Positions 34,428-43,042 of a stretch of 64,000 nucleotides of DNA are shown here, piece after piece (position 1 is the stretch's first letter; each line of letters begins with the position of its first letter). The translations under genes were made by a program, and so were the position numbers. Source of the DNA: Bacteroidota bacterium (lineage in GTDB: Bacteria; Bacteroidota; Bacteroidia; Flavobacteriales; Flavobacteriaceae); NCBI GenBank assembly GCA_023387965.1, contig JAEWHE010000041.1, forward strand, positions 124,001 through 188,000, read 5' to 3'. The notes under the pieces were generated by a model, which saw nothing but the letters and a program-made list of their open reading frames with translations, did not search any database and had not been told where the DNA came from.

Positions 34428-36044
34428 ATGAAAACGTTTAAATATTGGATGATTTCGCTTTTCTTCATCGCTACAGGATTAGTGTCTTGTGAGTCTTTTT
34501 TGGAAGAAGAAATCGTAGACCGAATTTCGGTAGATTACATTTATACCACGCCCGAAGGTTTGGATGTAGGGGTAAATGCGCTTTATAACCGAATGAGATT
34601 GTACAATTCTCCTTCTGGCGATAACACTAATTTGCAATCAAATGTATTTTTCCTAGCGGCAACCGACTTGGGTTTACACAGAACTTGGTTCACGCCTTAC
34701 GGGCCAACGGCTCACACACCTGCGAGATTTCCGGCAGATAAATGGAACAATGCTTACCGCATTATCGATAGAGCTTCGGCGATTATCACCGCGGCAAGAA
34801 GTATAAGCATGGACGAAACGGAAAAAAATAAAATTGTAGCACAAGCCCGAATCATTCGTGGTGAATTGTACTTAGATTTGATCAGAATGTACGGCACAAT
34901 CGTACTTGATACTGTTCCTACAACTCCAGAAAATGCTGATGATCCGGTAGAATATCGTGCCGCAACTGAAGACGAAGTTTTTGGTGTAATCAATCAAGAT
35001 TTAGATTTTGCCGTAGAACATTTAGAATGGCAAGTTCCAGCCGGAAGATATGGTCAAGGTGTGGCGAGACATTTGAGAGGAAAAGCAGCAATGTGGCGTG
35101 GTGATTGGCAAGAGGCTGCCACACAATTTGATGCAGTTATCATTAACGGAACGCATCAGTTGGTGGAACTTTCTCAGGTTTTTGGTTCCAATGTGAATCA
35201 TGCCGAATCACTTTTTGCCTACCAAAGAAACCAACTTTTAGGCGAAGGCGACGGTTTAGCAGGAGGCGGTGGCTCTTGGTTAGGAAGTGCTTTTACACAA
35301 CGTTTGTACGAAAAACAATCTGGCGAAGATCCTGTTGCTGGAGGAGAAATTATTATCTCCGCAGAATATGGAGGTCAAGCTTTGGGTTGGTTTTATCCAA
35401 ACGATTATTTGAAAGATTTATACGATCGGGTAAATGACAAAAGATTTACCACTTATTATTGGCCTGAAAATTATCAAAGCTACATGGTAAATAATCCTGC
35501 TCATCCAAGATTTGGTCAACCCATTACAGCTCCGGAAGATAATTACCGAAGATTTCATTGGAGTTTGAAAAAATACGCGGATTTTGAAACCAAATTGCCA
35601 AACACTAACGAAAGTTATAAAAATCACATTTATTACCGTTTTGCCGAAACGCTTTTGTTGGCTTCCGAAGCACATTACAACTTAGGAAATTCAACTTTAG
35701 CTTTAGAATACATGAATCGTGTAAGGAGAAGAGGTTATGGTCTGAATCCTATGATTGCAGCTCCAACGGTAGATTTGGCTTCATGGACGCTTAACACTTA
35801 TTTAGAAGAATCTGCTCGAGAATTGGCTTTCGAAAATAACCGTTGGTTTTTATTGAAAAGATTAGGGCTTTTGGGCGAAAGAATCACACTTCATTACCGA
35901 AACGGAGACAGTTCTTCGGCTGAAGCAAATGATGCCATTAATAGTCAAACGCCTTGGCAACCACATTACGTGAATTGTCCAATTCCACAAAGCCAAATTG
36001 ACGCAATGGGCGAAGCCGCATCGCAGTTTAACATCGGATATTAA
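34428..36044 (+). CDS. susD: SusD/RagB-type surface glycan-binding lipoprotein
   Basis: This 538-residue lipoprotein has its lipid-anchor Cys at residue 21 (GLVSCESFLEEE), again with acidic residues just after it. The SusD fold is shown by the N-terminal helices (VDYIYTTPEGLDVGVNALYN), TPR-like segments, YRFAETLLLASEAHYNLGN, the RRRGYG turn, and a C-terminus with ESARELAFENNRWF and CPIPQSQIDAM. It captures glycan at the cell surface and closes over SusC. It lies 35 bp after susC. A hairpin at 36064-36102 follows it. Confidence 0.96.
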   Translation: MKTFKYWMISLFFIATGLVSCESFLEEEIVDRISVDYIYTTPEGLDVGVNALYNRMRLYNSPSGDNTNLQSNVFFLAATDLGLHRTWFTPYGPTAHTPARFPADKWNNAYRIIDRASAIITAARSISMDETEKNKIVAQARIIRGELYLDLIRMYGTIVLDTVPTTPENADDPVEYRAATEDEVFGVINQDLDFAVEHLEWQVPAGRYGQGVARHLRGKAAMWRGDWQEAATQFDAVIINGTHQLVELSQVFGSNVNHAESLFAYQRNQLLGEGDGLAGGGGSWLGSAFTQRLYEKQSGEDPVAGGEIIISAEYGGQALGWFYPNDYLKDLYDRVNDKRFTTYYWPENYQSYMVNNPAHPRFGQPITAPEDNYRRFHWSLKKYADFETKLPNTNESYKNHIYYRFAETLLLASEAHYNLGNSTLALEYMNRVRRRGYGLNPMIAAPTVDLASWTLNTYLEESARELAFENNRWFLLKRLGLLGERITLHYRNGDSSSAEANDAINSQTPWQPHYVNCPIPQSQIDAMGEAASQFNIGY

Positions 36045-36063
36045 TTTCCAAAATCAAATTTCG

Positions 36064-36102
36064 AAATGCCGGAAGGTTCTACCAAAACGATTCCGGCATT
36101 TT
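36064..36102 (+). terminator. Intercistronic hairpin between susD and the GH2 gene
   Basis: An 11-bp perfect stem (AAATGCCGGAA / TTCCGGCATTT) lies 20 bp after the susD stop and ends 16 bp before the next start. It has only a short T stretch, so it probably attenuates transcription or stabilises the susCD mRNA. Confidence 0.6.
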
Positions 36103-36117
36103 ACAAAACAATAATTT

Positions 36118-37944
36118 ATGTTGAAAATAATTATAAAAAGTGCGTTGTTACTCACAACTTTGCTTTTTACCTCCACAAATTCTTTTGCACAAAACACCAT
36201 TCAAAATGTCTTGAATCGGGAAAGTATCAGTCTTAACGGTTCGTGGCAATATATTATCGATCCTTATCAAATGGGATATTTGGATTATCGCCAGAAACCT
36301 TTTGACCAAAGACCTGACGGCAAAGGAGGGTTTTATGACAATCTTACTTCAATGGGCAAAAATGCCAAAGCCGAATACAATTTTGATTTTGAACCTTCGC
36401 TGCAAGTTCCCGGCGATTGGAATTCTCAAGTAGAAAAATTATCCTTTTACGAAGGAACGCTTTGGTACAAAAGAGATTTCAACGTTTCGCTTAAAAAAGA
36501 CAAAAAATATTTCCTGCATTTCGGTGCCGTTAATTATGAGTCGCACGTATATTTAAACGGAAAAAAATTAGGCGTTCACAAAGGTGGATTCACACCGTTT
36601 CAGTTTGATGTTTCGGATAAATTAACCGATGGCAAAAATTTTGTCGTGGTAATGGTGGATAATACCCGAAAAAAAGATGAAGTTCCCACAATTAATACTG
36701 ATTGGTGGAATTACGGCGGAATCACTAGAGATGTAACTTTGGTAATAACGCCAAAGTCTTACATCGAAGATTATAAAATCCAGTTGGCAAAAAACAGCGA
36801 CAACAAAATTGAAGGTTTTATAAAAATAAATGCAGCAACGAACCAAAAAGTAACGCTCGAAATTCCGGAACTTAAAATAAAATCTAATTTTTCTACCGAA
36901 AATGGTTTGGTAAAAATTGAAATTCCGGTTAAAAAACTACAACATTGGTCACCCGAAAGTCCAAAATTGTACAACGTCATTATTTCGACAGAAACTGATA
37001 AAGTTGAAGATAAAATCGGTTTTAGAACCATCAAAACTGTAGGCAAAGATATTTTCCTAAACAATCAATCTATTTTCTTAAAAGGAATTTCGGTTCATGA
37101 CGAAAATCCAATGATTGAAGGAAGATTACGTTCTGAAGCTGATATGAGAATGATTTTGACTTGGGCAAAAGAACTCGGCTGTAATTATATTCGTTTGGCA
37201 CATTACACGCATAGTGAAAAAATGCTTCGCCTTGCGGATGAAATTGGGTTGTTGGTTTGGGCAGAAGTTCCGGTTTATTGGACGATTTCTTGGACAAATG
37301 CTGAAACTTATGCCAATGCCGAAAACCAATTGAGTACAATGATTAATCGAGATAAAAATCGTGCTTCTGTTGCCATTTGGTCGGTTGGAAATGAAACGCC
37401 AATTAGCGACGAGCGAAATATTTTCATGGGAAAATTAATTGACAAAGCCAAAAGTTTAGACAATACACGCCTTGTTGCTGCTGCTCTTGAAGTGGAACGC
37501 GACGGCTATAATGTAACCGTTGATGATCATTTAGGGGACAAACTTGATTTGGCAAGTTTCAATGAATACGGCGGTTGGTATTGGTCTGAACCAAAAGAAT
37601 TGCCTAAATATAAATGGGAAATAAAATTTAATAAACCAGTGGTGATTTCAGAATTTGGTGCCGAAGCCGTTGCCGGATATCATGCTGATCAAGAAACCAT
37701 TTGGTCAGAAGAATTTCAGGAATATTTTTACAAACAACAACTCGATATGCTGGATAAAATTGATGGTTTAAGAGGAATGACGCCTTGGATTTTAGTCGAT
37801 TTTAAATCACCGAGAAGACAACATCCCGTGTATCAAAACTTCTGGAATCGCAAAGGTTTAATCTCCGAAACAGGTCAGAAAAAGAAGGCTTATTATATTC
37901 TTCAAAATTATTACAAAACCAAAAAACCGGGTAAATCAAATTAA
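36118..37944 (+). CDS. Glycoside hydrolase family 2 beta-glucuronidase
   Basis: This 608-residue enzyme has a Sec leader (cleavage near NSFAQ), the GH2 sugar-binding sandwich (LNGSWQYIIDP, WYKRDFNV), the immunoglobulin-like domain and the TIM barrel. The acid/base is E426 in SVGNETP and the nucleophile E512 in VISEFGAEA. The motif FWNRKGL (N577 and K579) matches the Asn-x-Lys pair that binds the substrate carboxylate in known beta-glucuronidases, which separates it from beta-galactosidases and beta-mannosidases of the family. It would release glucuronic acid from non-reducing ends in the periplasm, feeding ExuT and UxaC. It follows susD after a hairpin. Confidence 0.9.
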   Translation: MLKIIIKSALLLTTLLFTSTNSFAQNTIQNVLNRESISLNGSWQYIIDPYQMGYLDYRQKPFDQRPDGKGGFYDNLTSMGKNAKAEYNFDFEPSLQVPGDWNSQVEKLSFYEGTLWYKRDFNVSLKKDKKYFLHFGAVNYESHVYLNGKKLGVHKGGFTPFQFDVSDKLTDGKNFVVVMVDNTRKKDEVPTINTDWWNYGGITRDVTLVITPKSYIEDYKIQLAKNSDNKIEGFIKINAATNQKVTLEIPELKIKSNFSTENGLVKIEIPVKKLQHWSPESPKLYNVIISTETDKVEDKIGFRTIKTVGKDIFLNNQSIFLKGISVHDENPMIEGRLRSEADMRMILTWAKELGCNYIRLAHYTHSEKMLRLADEIGLLVWAEVPVYWTISWTNAETYANAENQLSTMINRDKNRASVAIWSVGNETPISDERNIFMGKLIDKAKSLDNTRLVAAALEVERDGYNVTVDDHLGDKLDLASFNEYGGWYWSEPKELPKYKWEIKFNKPVVISEFGAEAVAGYHADQETIWSEEFQEYFYKQQLDMLDKIDGLRGMTPWILVDFKSPRRQHPVYQNFWNRKGLISETGQKKKAYYILQNYYKTKKPGKSN

Positions 37945-37971
37945 AATTCATTCGCTTAAAAAGAAATTAAT

Positions 37972-39108
37972 ATGAAAAAAACATTTAAAATTTTAGGACT
38001 TTTCCTCTCTTTCATGGCCTTTTCATGCACTGATGACGATAAAGTGGTTTTCGTCCAAGGAGAAGAAACAACACAACAGCCTGAAGACCCAAATGTTCCG
38101 TCGGCAAAAACGGTAACTTTGGCAATGGGACCTGGTTTTAACTTAGGAAACGCATTTGACAACGGATTAAATGCTCCAGAATTTGCAAGCCTAAAACCCA
38201 TCATCGATTTGTATAAAAATGCTGGGATGAAACACGTGAGAATTCCGGTAACTTGGATGGATCGATTTGCCAATAATATTGCTGACGCAAATGGAAATGT
38301 GGATTATAATCATCCAAGATTTCTGCAATTGGTACAAACTATCGATTACGCTTTAAGCCAAGATTTGTATGTGGTGATCAATACGCATCACGAACATTGG
38401 TTAAAAGATCATTACGATGGTTCGGATAATTTTAATTCAAAATTTACAACACTTTGGACAGATATTGCCGAATATTTTAAAGGTTACCCAAATAAATTAA
38501 TCTTCGAAGTTTTAAACGAGCCCGAAGGTACAATGGGAGAATTAGATGGCGATGGTCCATTCCCTGATCCGTCCGATGCTACTGCTTTACAATACACTCG
38601 CCAGATTAATCTCGTGGGTTACGACGCCATTAGAAATACCGGAGAAAATAATGCAACGAGAATCGTCATGGTTGGCTTGAACGGACAAGGAAATGCTGTA
38701 AATTTTGATAAAGTTTACCCAAATATCGCCAGTCTTCCCGGAAACGGAAATGACAAAAATGTAATGGTTCAGGTTCACAGTTACAATCCTTGGGCATTTT
38801 GTGGCGAAACCGGAAGTAACGCAGCTTTTCCCGGAACTCCTGCAATCGAAACCGGAATCCAAACCGTAAGTGTTCATTCGATAAAATTAAATGTTGCCGT
38901 TAATTACGGCGAATTTGGCGTAGGAAGAAGCACTAATCAAGCCGAAAGAAATTCTGACGTCGTTCGTGGTTTTTACCGAACCGTTGCCGTAAGTACCATC
39001 GGTCAGAAAATGTCGTACACCGTTTGGGATGACCGCGGTTGGTTCGGGTTGACTAACAATTCCGGAACGGCTTTTCTACACAATATCGTTCCCACGATGT
39101 TGCAATAA
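37972..39108 (+). CDS. Glycoside hydrolase family 5 lipoprotein (endo-glycanase)
   Basis: This 378-residue lipoprotein has its Cys at residue 19 (MAFSCTDDD) with an acidic stretch after it, pointing to the cell surface. The GH5 barrel starts at GFNLGNAFDN, has HVRIPVTW and NTHHEHWL, the acid/base E183 in EVLNEPEG and the nucleophile E314 in NYGEFGVG. GH5 enzymes mostly cut beta-1,4 glucans or mannans internally; the subfamily and substrate cannot be fixed by eye. As the only predicted surface hydrolase of the locus, it likely makes the oligosaccharides that SusC/SusD import. Last gene before a strong terminator. Confidence 0.9.
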   Translation: MKKTFKILGLFLSFMAFSCTDDDKVVFVQGEETTQQPEDPNVPSAKTVTLAMGPGFNLGNAFDNGLNAPEFASLKPIIDLYKNAGMKHVRIPVTWMDRFANNIADANGNVDYNHPRFLQLVQTIDYALSQDLYVVINTHHEHWLKDHYDGSDNFNSKFTTLWTDIAEYFKGYPNKLIFEVLNEPEGTMGELDGDGPFPDPSDATALQYTRQINLVGYDAIRNTGENNATRIVMVGLNGQGNAVNFDKVYPNIASLPGNGNDKNVMVQVHSYNPWAFCGETGSNAAFPGTPAIETGIQTVSVHSIKLNVAVNYGEFGVGRSTNQAERNSDVVRGFYRTVAVSTIGQKMSYTVWDDRGWFGLTNNSGTAFLHNIVPTMLQ

Positions 39109-39133
39109 TTTTTACTTTAAACTAAAAACTTCT

Positions 39134-39165
39134 AAAGCTCGGAATTTATTTTCCGGGCTTTTTTT
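39134..39165 (+). terminator. Terminator of the susC-susD-GH2-GH5 operon
   Basis: An 11-bp stem (AAAGCTCGGAA / TTCCGGGCTTT, one G-U) with a short loop and a following run of T. It marks the right end of the glycan locus. Confidence 0.85.
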
Positions 39166-39293
39166 GTTGTCTAAAACAAATCTTAAGTGATGATAAATCT
39201 TTGTTAATAACTGAATTAAAATAAAGTCGCTTCAAAAAATGTAAGTTAACTTTGATAAATACAGAAAAAATTTCCTTCTGTACACTCAAATTT

Positions 39294-40364
39294 ATGCCCA
39301 CAAAATTATTTTCAATCATCCAAATCAAAGATATTATTTTCAAAAATCGATTAGTGATTTCGCCCATGTGTCAATATTCGGCAAAAGATGGATTTGCTAA
39401 CGATTGGCATTTGGTTCACCTCGGAAGCCGTGCGGTTGGAGGAGCTGCTTTAATTTTTCAGGAAGCAACCGCAGTTTCACCCGAAGGCAGAATTTCGCCG
39501 GAAGATTTAGGGATTTGGAGCGATGATCACATCGAAAAATTCAAACAAATTACCGCTTTTATCGAAAGTCAAAATGCTGTTCCCGGAATTCAAATTGCCC
39601 ATGCAGGAAGAAAAGCCAGCATGACATCGCCTTGGAAAGGCAACCAAAGAATTTTACCCAAAGACGGCGGTTGGGAAACTTTTTCGCCAAGCGACATTGC
39701 CTATAAACCTATTGAATTCACAACTGAGTTATCGCCGGAAGGCATCCAAAAAGTAATTTCCGATTTTCGTTCCGCTGCCAAACGTTCGCTTGAAGCAGGT
39801 TACAAAGTTCTAGAAATTCACGCGGCTCACGGTTATTTGTTACACCAATTTTTATCGCCTTTGTCTAATTTTCGAAAAGATGAATATGGCGGCGATTTTT
39901 ACGGAAGAATAAAAATTGTTTTAGAAATTGTGGAAGAAGTCAAAAAAGAATGGCCCGAAAATTTGCCACTTTTCGTCCGTATTTCTGCAACCGATTGGGC
40001 TCCCGGAGGTTGGAACGAGGAAGAATCCATTCATCTTTCGGCAATTTTAAAAGCCAAAGGGGTGGATGTAATCGACGTTTCCAGTGGCGGAAATGTTCAC
40101 CACCAGCAGATTCCGGTACAACCAAATTATCAGGTTTCTTTTGCCGAAAATATTAAAAAACAGGCAAAAATTTTAACTGGAGCCGTTGGTTTAATTACTA
40201 ATGCTATTCAAGCCGAAGCCATTTTGCAAGACGAAAAAGCCGATTTTATTTTCATCGCCAGAGAATCTCTTCGAAATCCAAATCTTGGACTCACTTTTGC
40301 CCATGACCTTAACGAAGAACCTTTTTGGCCAAAACAATACGAACGCGCTCAACCAAAAAAATAA
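39294..40364 (+). CDS. Old yellow enzyme, YqjM-type NADH:flavin oxidoreductase
   Basis: This FMN-dependent ene-reductase has 356 residues from the chosen start. C26 and Y28 in SPMCQYS are at exactly the positions that define the YqjM class. HAGRKAS, IHAAHGYLLHQFLSPLSN and RISATDW are the other flavin and substrate contacts. These enzymes reduce activated C=C bonds using NADPH in the cytosol. The start at 39294 gives the family's usual MPTKLFSIIQIKDIIFKNR N-terminus; the frame has an earlier ATG at 39252. It lies 8 bp before a MocA-type oxidoreductase gene, and an aldo/keto reductase and cupin follow in the same direction. Confidence 0.9.
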   Translation: MPTKLFSIIQIKDIIFKNRLVISPMCQYSAKDGFANDWHLVHLGSRAVGGAALIFQEATAVSPEGRISPEDLGIWSDDHIEKFKQITAFIESQNAVPGIQIAHAGRKASMTSPWKGNQRILPKDGGWETFSPSDIAYKPIEFTTELSPEGIQKVISDFRSAAKRSLEAGYKVLEIHAAHGYLLHQFLSPLSNFRKDEYGGDFYGRIKIVLEIVEEVKKEWPENLPLFVRISATDWAPGGWNEEESIHLSAILKAKGVDVIDVSSGGNVHHQQIPVQPNYQVSFAENIKKQAKILTGAVGLITNAIQAEAILQDEKADFIFIARESLRNPNLGLTFAHDLNEEPFWPKQYERAQPKK

Positions 40365-40372
40365 TTTCCGCC

Positions 40373-41413
40373 ATGAAACAAATTAAAACAGCTCTGCTTT
40401 CCTACGGAATGTCTGGCAAAGTTTTTCATGCGCCATTTCTCGACCTTCATTCAGGATTTCAGTTAATTGGCGCTTGCGAACGCAGCAAAAAAAATATCCA
40501 AAACGATTATCCGTACACCAAAACGTATGATTGTATCGATGACTTATTGGCAGATGATATCGATTTGGTAGTGGTAAATACGCCAGTCGAAACGCATTAC
40601 GAATTTGCCAAAAAAGCCCTTCTTTCCGGCAAAAATGTCATCGTTGAAAAAGCATTTACCACTACAGTTGCCGAAGCCGAGAACTTGAAAAAAATTGCTT
40701 TGGAACAAAATAAAAAAATCTCTGTTTTCCAAAACCGTCGTTGGGACAGCGATTTTAAAACCGTCAAACACATCATTGACCGCGATATTTTAGGCGAAAT
40801 TGTGGAAGCCGAAATTCATTTTGATCGATACAATCCTAATTTAAGCATCAAACTTCACAAAGAAACCAACAATCCTGGAGCCGGAATTTTAAAAGATTTA
40901 GGTTCGCATATCATCGATCAAGCCTTGTGTTTATTCGGTTTTCCCGAAGCAGTTTTTGCGGATATTCGGGTTACCAGAGAAAATTCAGTGGTAGATGATT
41001 GTTTTGATTTGATTTTGTTTTACCCAAAAATTCGCGTGCGTCTCAAAGCAGGATTTTTTGTCCGTGAAGCATTGCCGTCGTACGTCATTCATGGAAAAAA
41101 AGGAAGTTTCCTTAAAAGTCGTGGCGATGTTCAGGAAGATGAATTAAAATTAGGAAGAAAACCTAATAATGCGGAATGGGGAACCGAACCCGAATACAAA
41201 TCCGGAATCATTCACACGGAAATTAACAGCGTCGTTTTGCGTGAAAAAGTGCCCGCGTTTCAAGGCAATTACATGGATTATTTTGACGAAATGTATGACG
41301 CCGTAATTTCCGACAAAAAAGAACCCGTTACGGCAGATGATGGTATTGCGGTGATGAAAGTCATTGAAGCTGCCATTGAAAGCAACCAACTCAAAAAATT
41401 AATTGAATTTTAA
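40373..41413 (+). CDS. Gfo/Idh/MocA-family oxidoreductase (YdgJ/YvaA-like)
   Basis: This 346-residue NAD(P)-dependent oxidoreductase opens with TALLSYGMSGKVFHAPFL, the form of Rossmann motif seen in the YdgJ/YvaA group. The EKA variant of the usual EKP motif occurs in VIVEKAFTTTVAEAE, and the catalytic-region GAGILKDLGSHIIDQAL follows. Substrates in this group include scyllo-inosose and other cyclitols or sugars; none can be assigned here. It begins 8 bp after the old yellow enzyme stop. The start at 40373 was chosen over an upstream ATG that would overlap the previous gene. Confidence 0.85.
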   Translation: MKQIKTALLSYGMSGKVFHAPFLDLHSGFQLIGACERSKKNIQNDYPYTKTYDCIDDLLADDIDLVVVNTPVETHYEFAKKALLSGKNVIVEKAFTTTVAEAENLKKIALEQNKKISVFQNRRWDSDFKTVKHIIDRDILGEIVEAEIHFDRYNPNLSIKLHKETNNPGAGILKDLGSHIIDQALCLFGFPEAVFADIRVTRENSVVDDCFDLILFYPKIRVRLKAGFFVREALPSYVIHGKKGSFLKSRGDVQEDELKLGRKPNNAEWGTEPEYKSGIIHTEINSVVLREKVPAFQGNYMDYFDEMYDAVISDKKEPVTADDGIAVMKVIEAAIESNQLKKLIEF

Positions 41414-41469
41414 TTATAGCCAAGAATTTTTCTAAGAAAATTAGTGAATTCGTGGAAAAAAAATAAATC

Positions 41470-42420
41470 ATGGAAAAAAGACAATTAGGAAATACCGATT
41501 TACAAGTGTATCCCATCGCGTTTGGTGGGAACGTTTTTGGTTGGACAATTGACCAAAAAAAATCTTTTGAAATATTAAACCATTTTACCGAAGCCGGTTT
41601 TAATTTTATTGATACTGCCGATGTTTACTCGCGTTGGGCTGATGGAAATGAAGGTGGCGAATCCGAAAAAATTATTGGAAAATGGATCAAAGAAAAGAAA
41701 AATCGTGACCAGATTATTTTGACCACCAAAGTTGGTTCGGATATGGGAAATGGCAAAAAAGGACTCAAAAAAAATTACATTCTCAAAGCAGTTGAAGATT
41801 CTTTAAAACGCCTTCAAACTGATTATTTAGATTTGTACCAAACGCATTTTGACGACGAATCGACTCCGGTTTTAGAAACCCTCGAAGCTTATGACCAATT
41901 GGTAAAAGACGGAAAAATCCGCTTCATCGGAGCCTCGAACATGTCACCGGAACGCATCAAGGAATCGCTTGAAACCAGTCAAGAAAAAAATCTTCCGGAA
42001 TACCAAACTTTGCAACCGCACTACAATTTGTACGCCAGAGAAAAATATGAAAGTTTGTACGAACCGTTAGCTTTGGGACACAATTTGGGCGTTTTTACTT
42101 ACTATTCGCTCGAAAGCGGTTTCCTTACCGGAAAATATCGAACTAAAGAAGATTTAAACAAAAGCCCGCGAGGTGGCGACATGGATAAGTATTTTAACGA
42201 GCGAGGCATGAAAATTTTGGACGCTTTGGATAAAATTGCCAAACAAGAAAATTCTACGCAAGCTGCAGTTTCATTGGCTTGGTTAATTCACCGACCGTCG
42301 GTTACAGCACCAATTGTAAGTGCCACAAGTTTAGATCAATTAAAAAGTATCATTAAAGCGCCAAATTTAAATTTAAATTCAGATGCCATTCGGTTTTTGA
42401 CTTCGGAAAGCGCTTGGTAA
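41470..42420 (+). CDS. Aldo/keto reductase
   Basis: This 316-residue NADPH-dependent barrel enzyme has the catalytic tetrad Asp (FIDTADVYS), Tyr in the same motif, Lys (ILTTKVG) and His (LYQTHFDD). The sequence RFIGASNMSP and LQPHYNLYAREKYESLYEPL belong to the general stress/Tas-like AKR group. The substrate is unknown. It lies 56 bp after the MocA oxidoreductase in a row of redox genes. Confidence 0.88.
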   Translation: MEKRQLGNTDLQVYPIAFGGNVFGWTIDQKKSFEILNHFTEAGFNFIDTADVYSRWADGNEGGESEKIIGKWIKEKKNRDQIILTTKVGSDMGNGKKGLKKNYILKAVEDSLKRLQTDYLDLYQTHFDDESTPVLETLEAYDQLVKDGKIRFIGASNMSPERIKESLETSQEKNLPEYQTLQPHYNLYAREKYESLYEPLALGHNLGVFTYYSLESGFLTGKYRTKEDLNKSPRGGDMDKYFNERGMKILDALDKIAKQENSTQAAVSLAWLIHRPSVTAPIVSATSLDQLKSIIKAPNLNLNSDAIRFLTSESAW

Positions 42421-42484
42421 AAGTTTATCAGATTTTTAAAACATTTCGATTTTTTAATTGGCTAACTTTAGAAATAAAAGCGAT

Positions 42485-42997
42485 ATGAAAATGGAAACCC
42501 AACAATTAAAATTTAAAGACGATGGAAAATTTCCCAACAGCGTTTTGCCGGTTTTAATTTACAGAAATGTTTTTTCAGAAGAAAAAGGCGAAGCCGAATT
42601 TATTGCCAATCATTTTGCCGATCGGGATTGGAACAATTCATGGGAAGGCGACGTTTACGATTTCCACCATTACCACAGCAATACTCACGAAGTTTTAGCG
42701 GTTTTTTGCGGTCACGCCGAAATTCTTTTGGGTGGCGAAAATGGAGAAATCATTAACATTGAAAGAGGTGATGCTGTCGCAATTCCGGCTGGAGTCGCAC
42801 ACAAAAAAATCAGTTCTTCCGAAGATTTTGCGGTTGTTGGAGCTTATCCAAATGGTTCCGATTTTGATTTGCTCAAAGGCAATAACAGCGAAAGACCTGA
42901 AGCCGATGAAAATATCAAGCATGTTCCCATCCCACAAAACGATCCCATTTACGGAAAAATGGAAGGACTTGTTTCACTTTGGCGGTTTTCGGAGTAA
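42485..42997 (+). CDS. Cupin-domain protein, YjlB-like
   Basis: This is a 170-residue single-cupin protein. Motif 1 is HHYHSNTHEVLAVFCG, with His and Glu metal ligands, and motif 2 is AIPAGVAHK. The layout, with an N-terminal FPNSVLPVLIYRNVF and a C-terminal VPIPQNDPIYG, matches the YjlB group. The function is unknown. The start at 42485 is preferred; the frame continues to an ATG at 42458, and a second option is 42491. Confidence 0.8.
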   Translation: MKMETQQLKFKDDGKFPNSVLPVLIYRNVFSEEKGEAEFIANHFADRDWNNSWEGDVYDFHHYHSNTHEVLAVFCGHAEILLGGENGEIINIERGDAVAIPAGVAHKKISSSEDFAVVGAYPNGSDFDLLKGNNSERPEADENIKHVPIPQNDPIYGKMEGLVSLWRFSE

Positions 42998-43042
42998 ATT
43001 TGCCCACTCACGCACGTTTTAAATCTGTGTAGAATAATTTTT

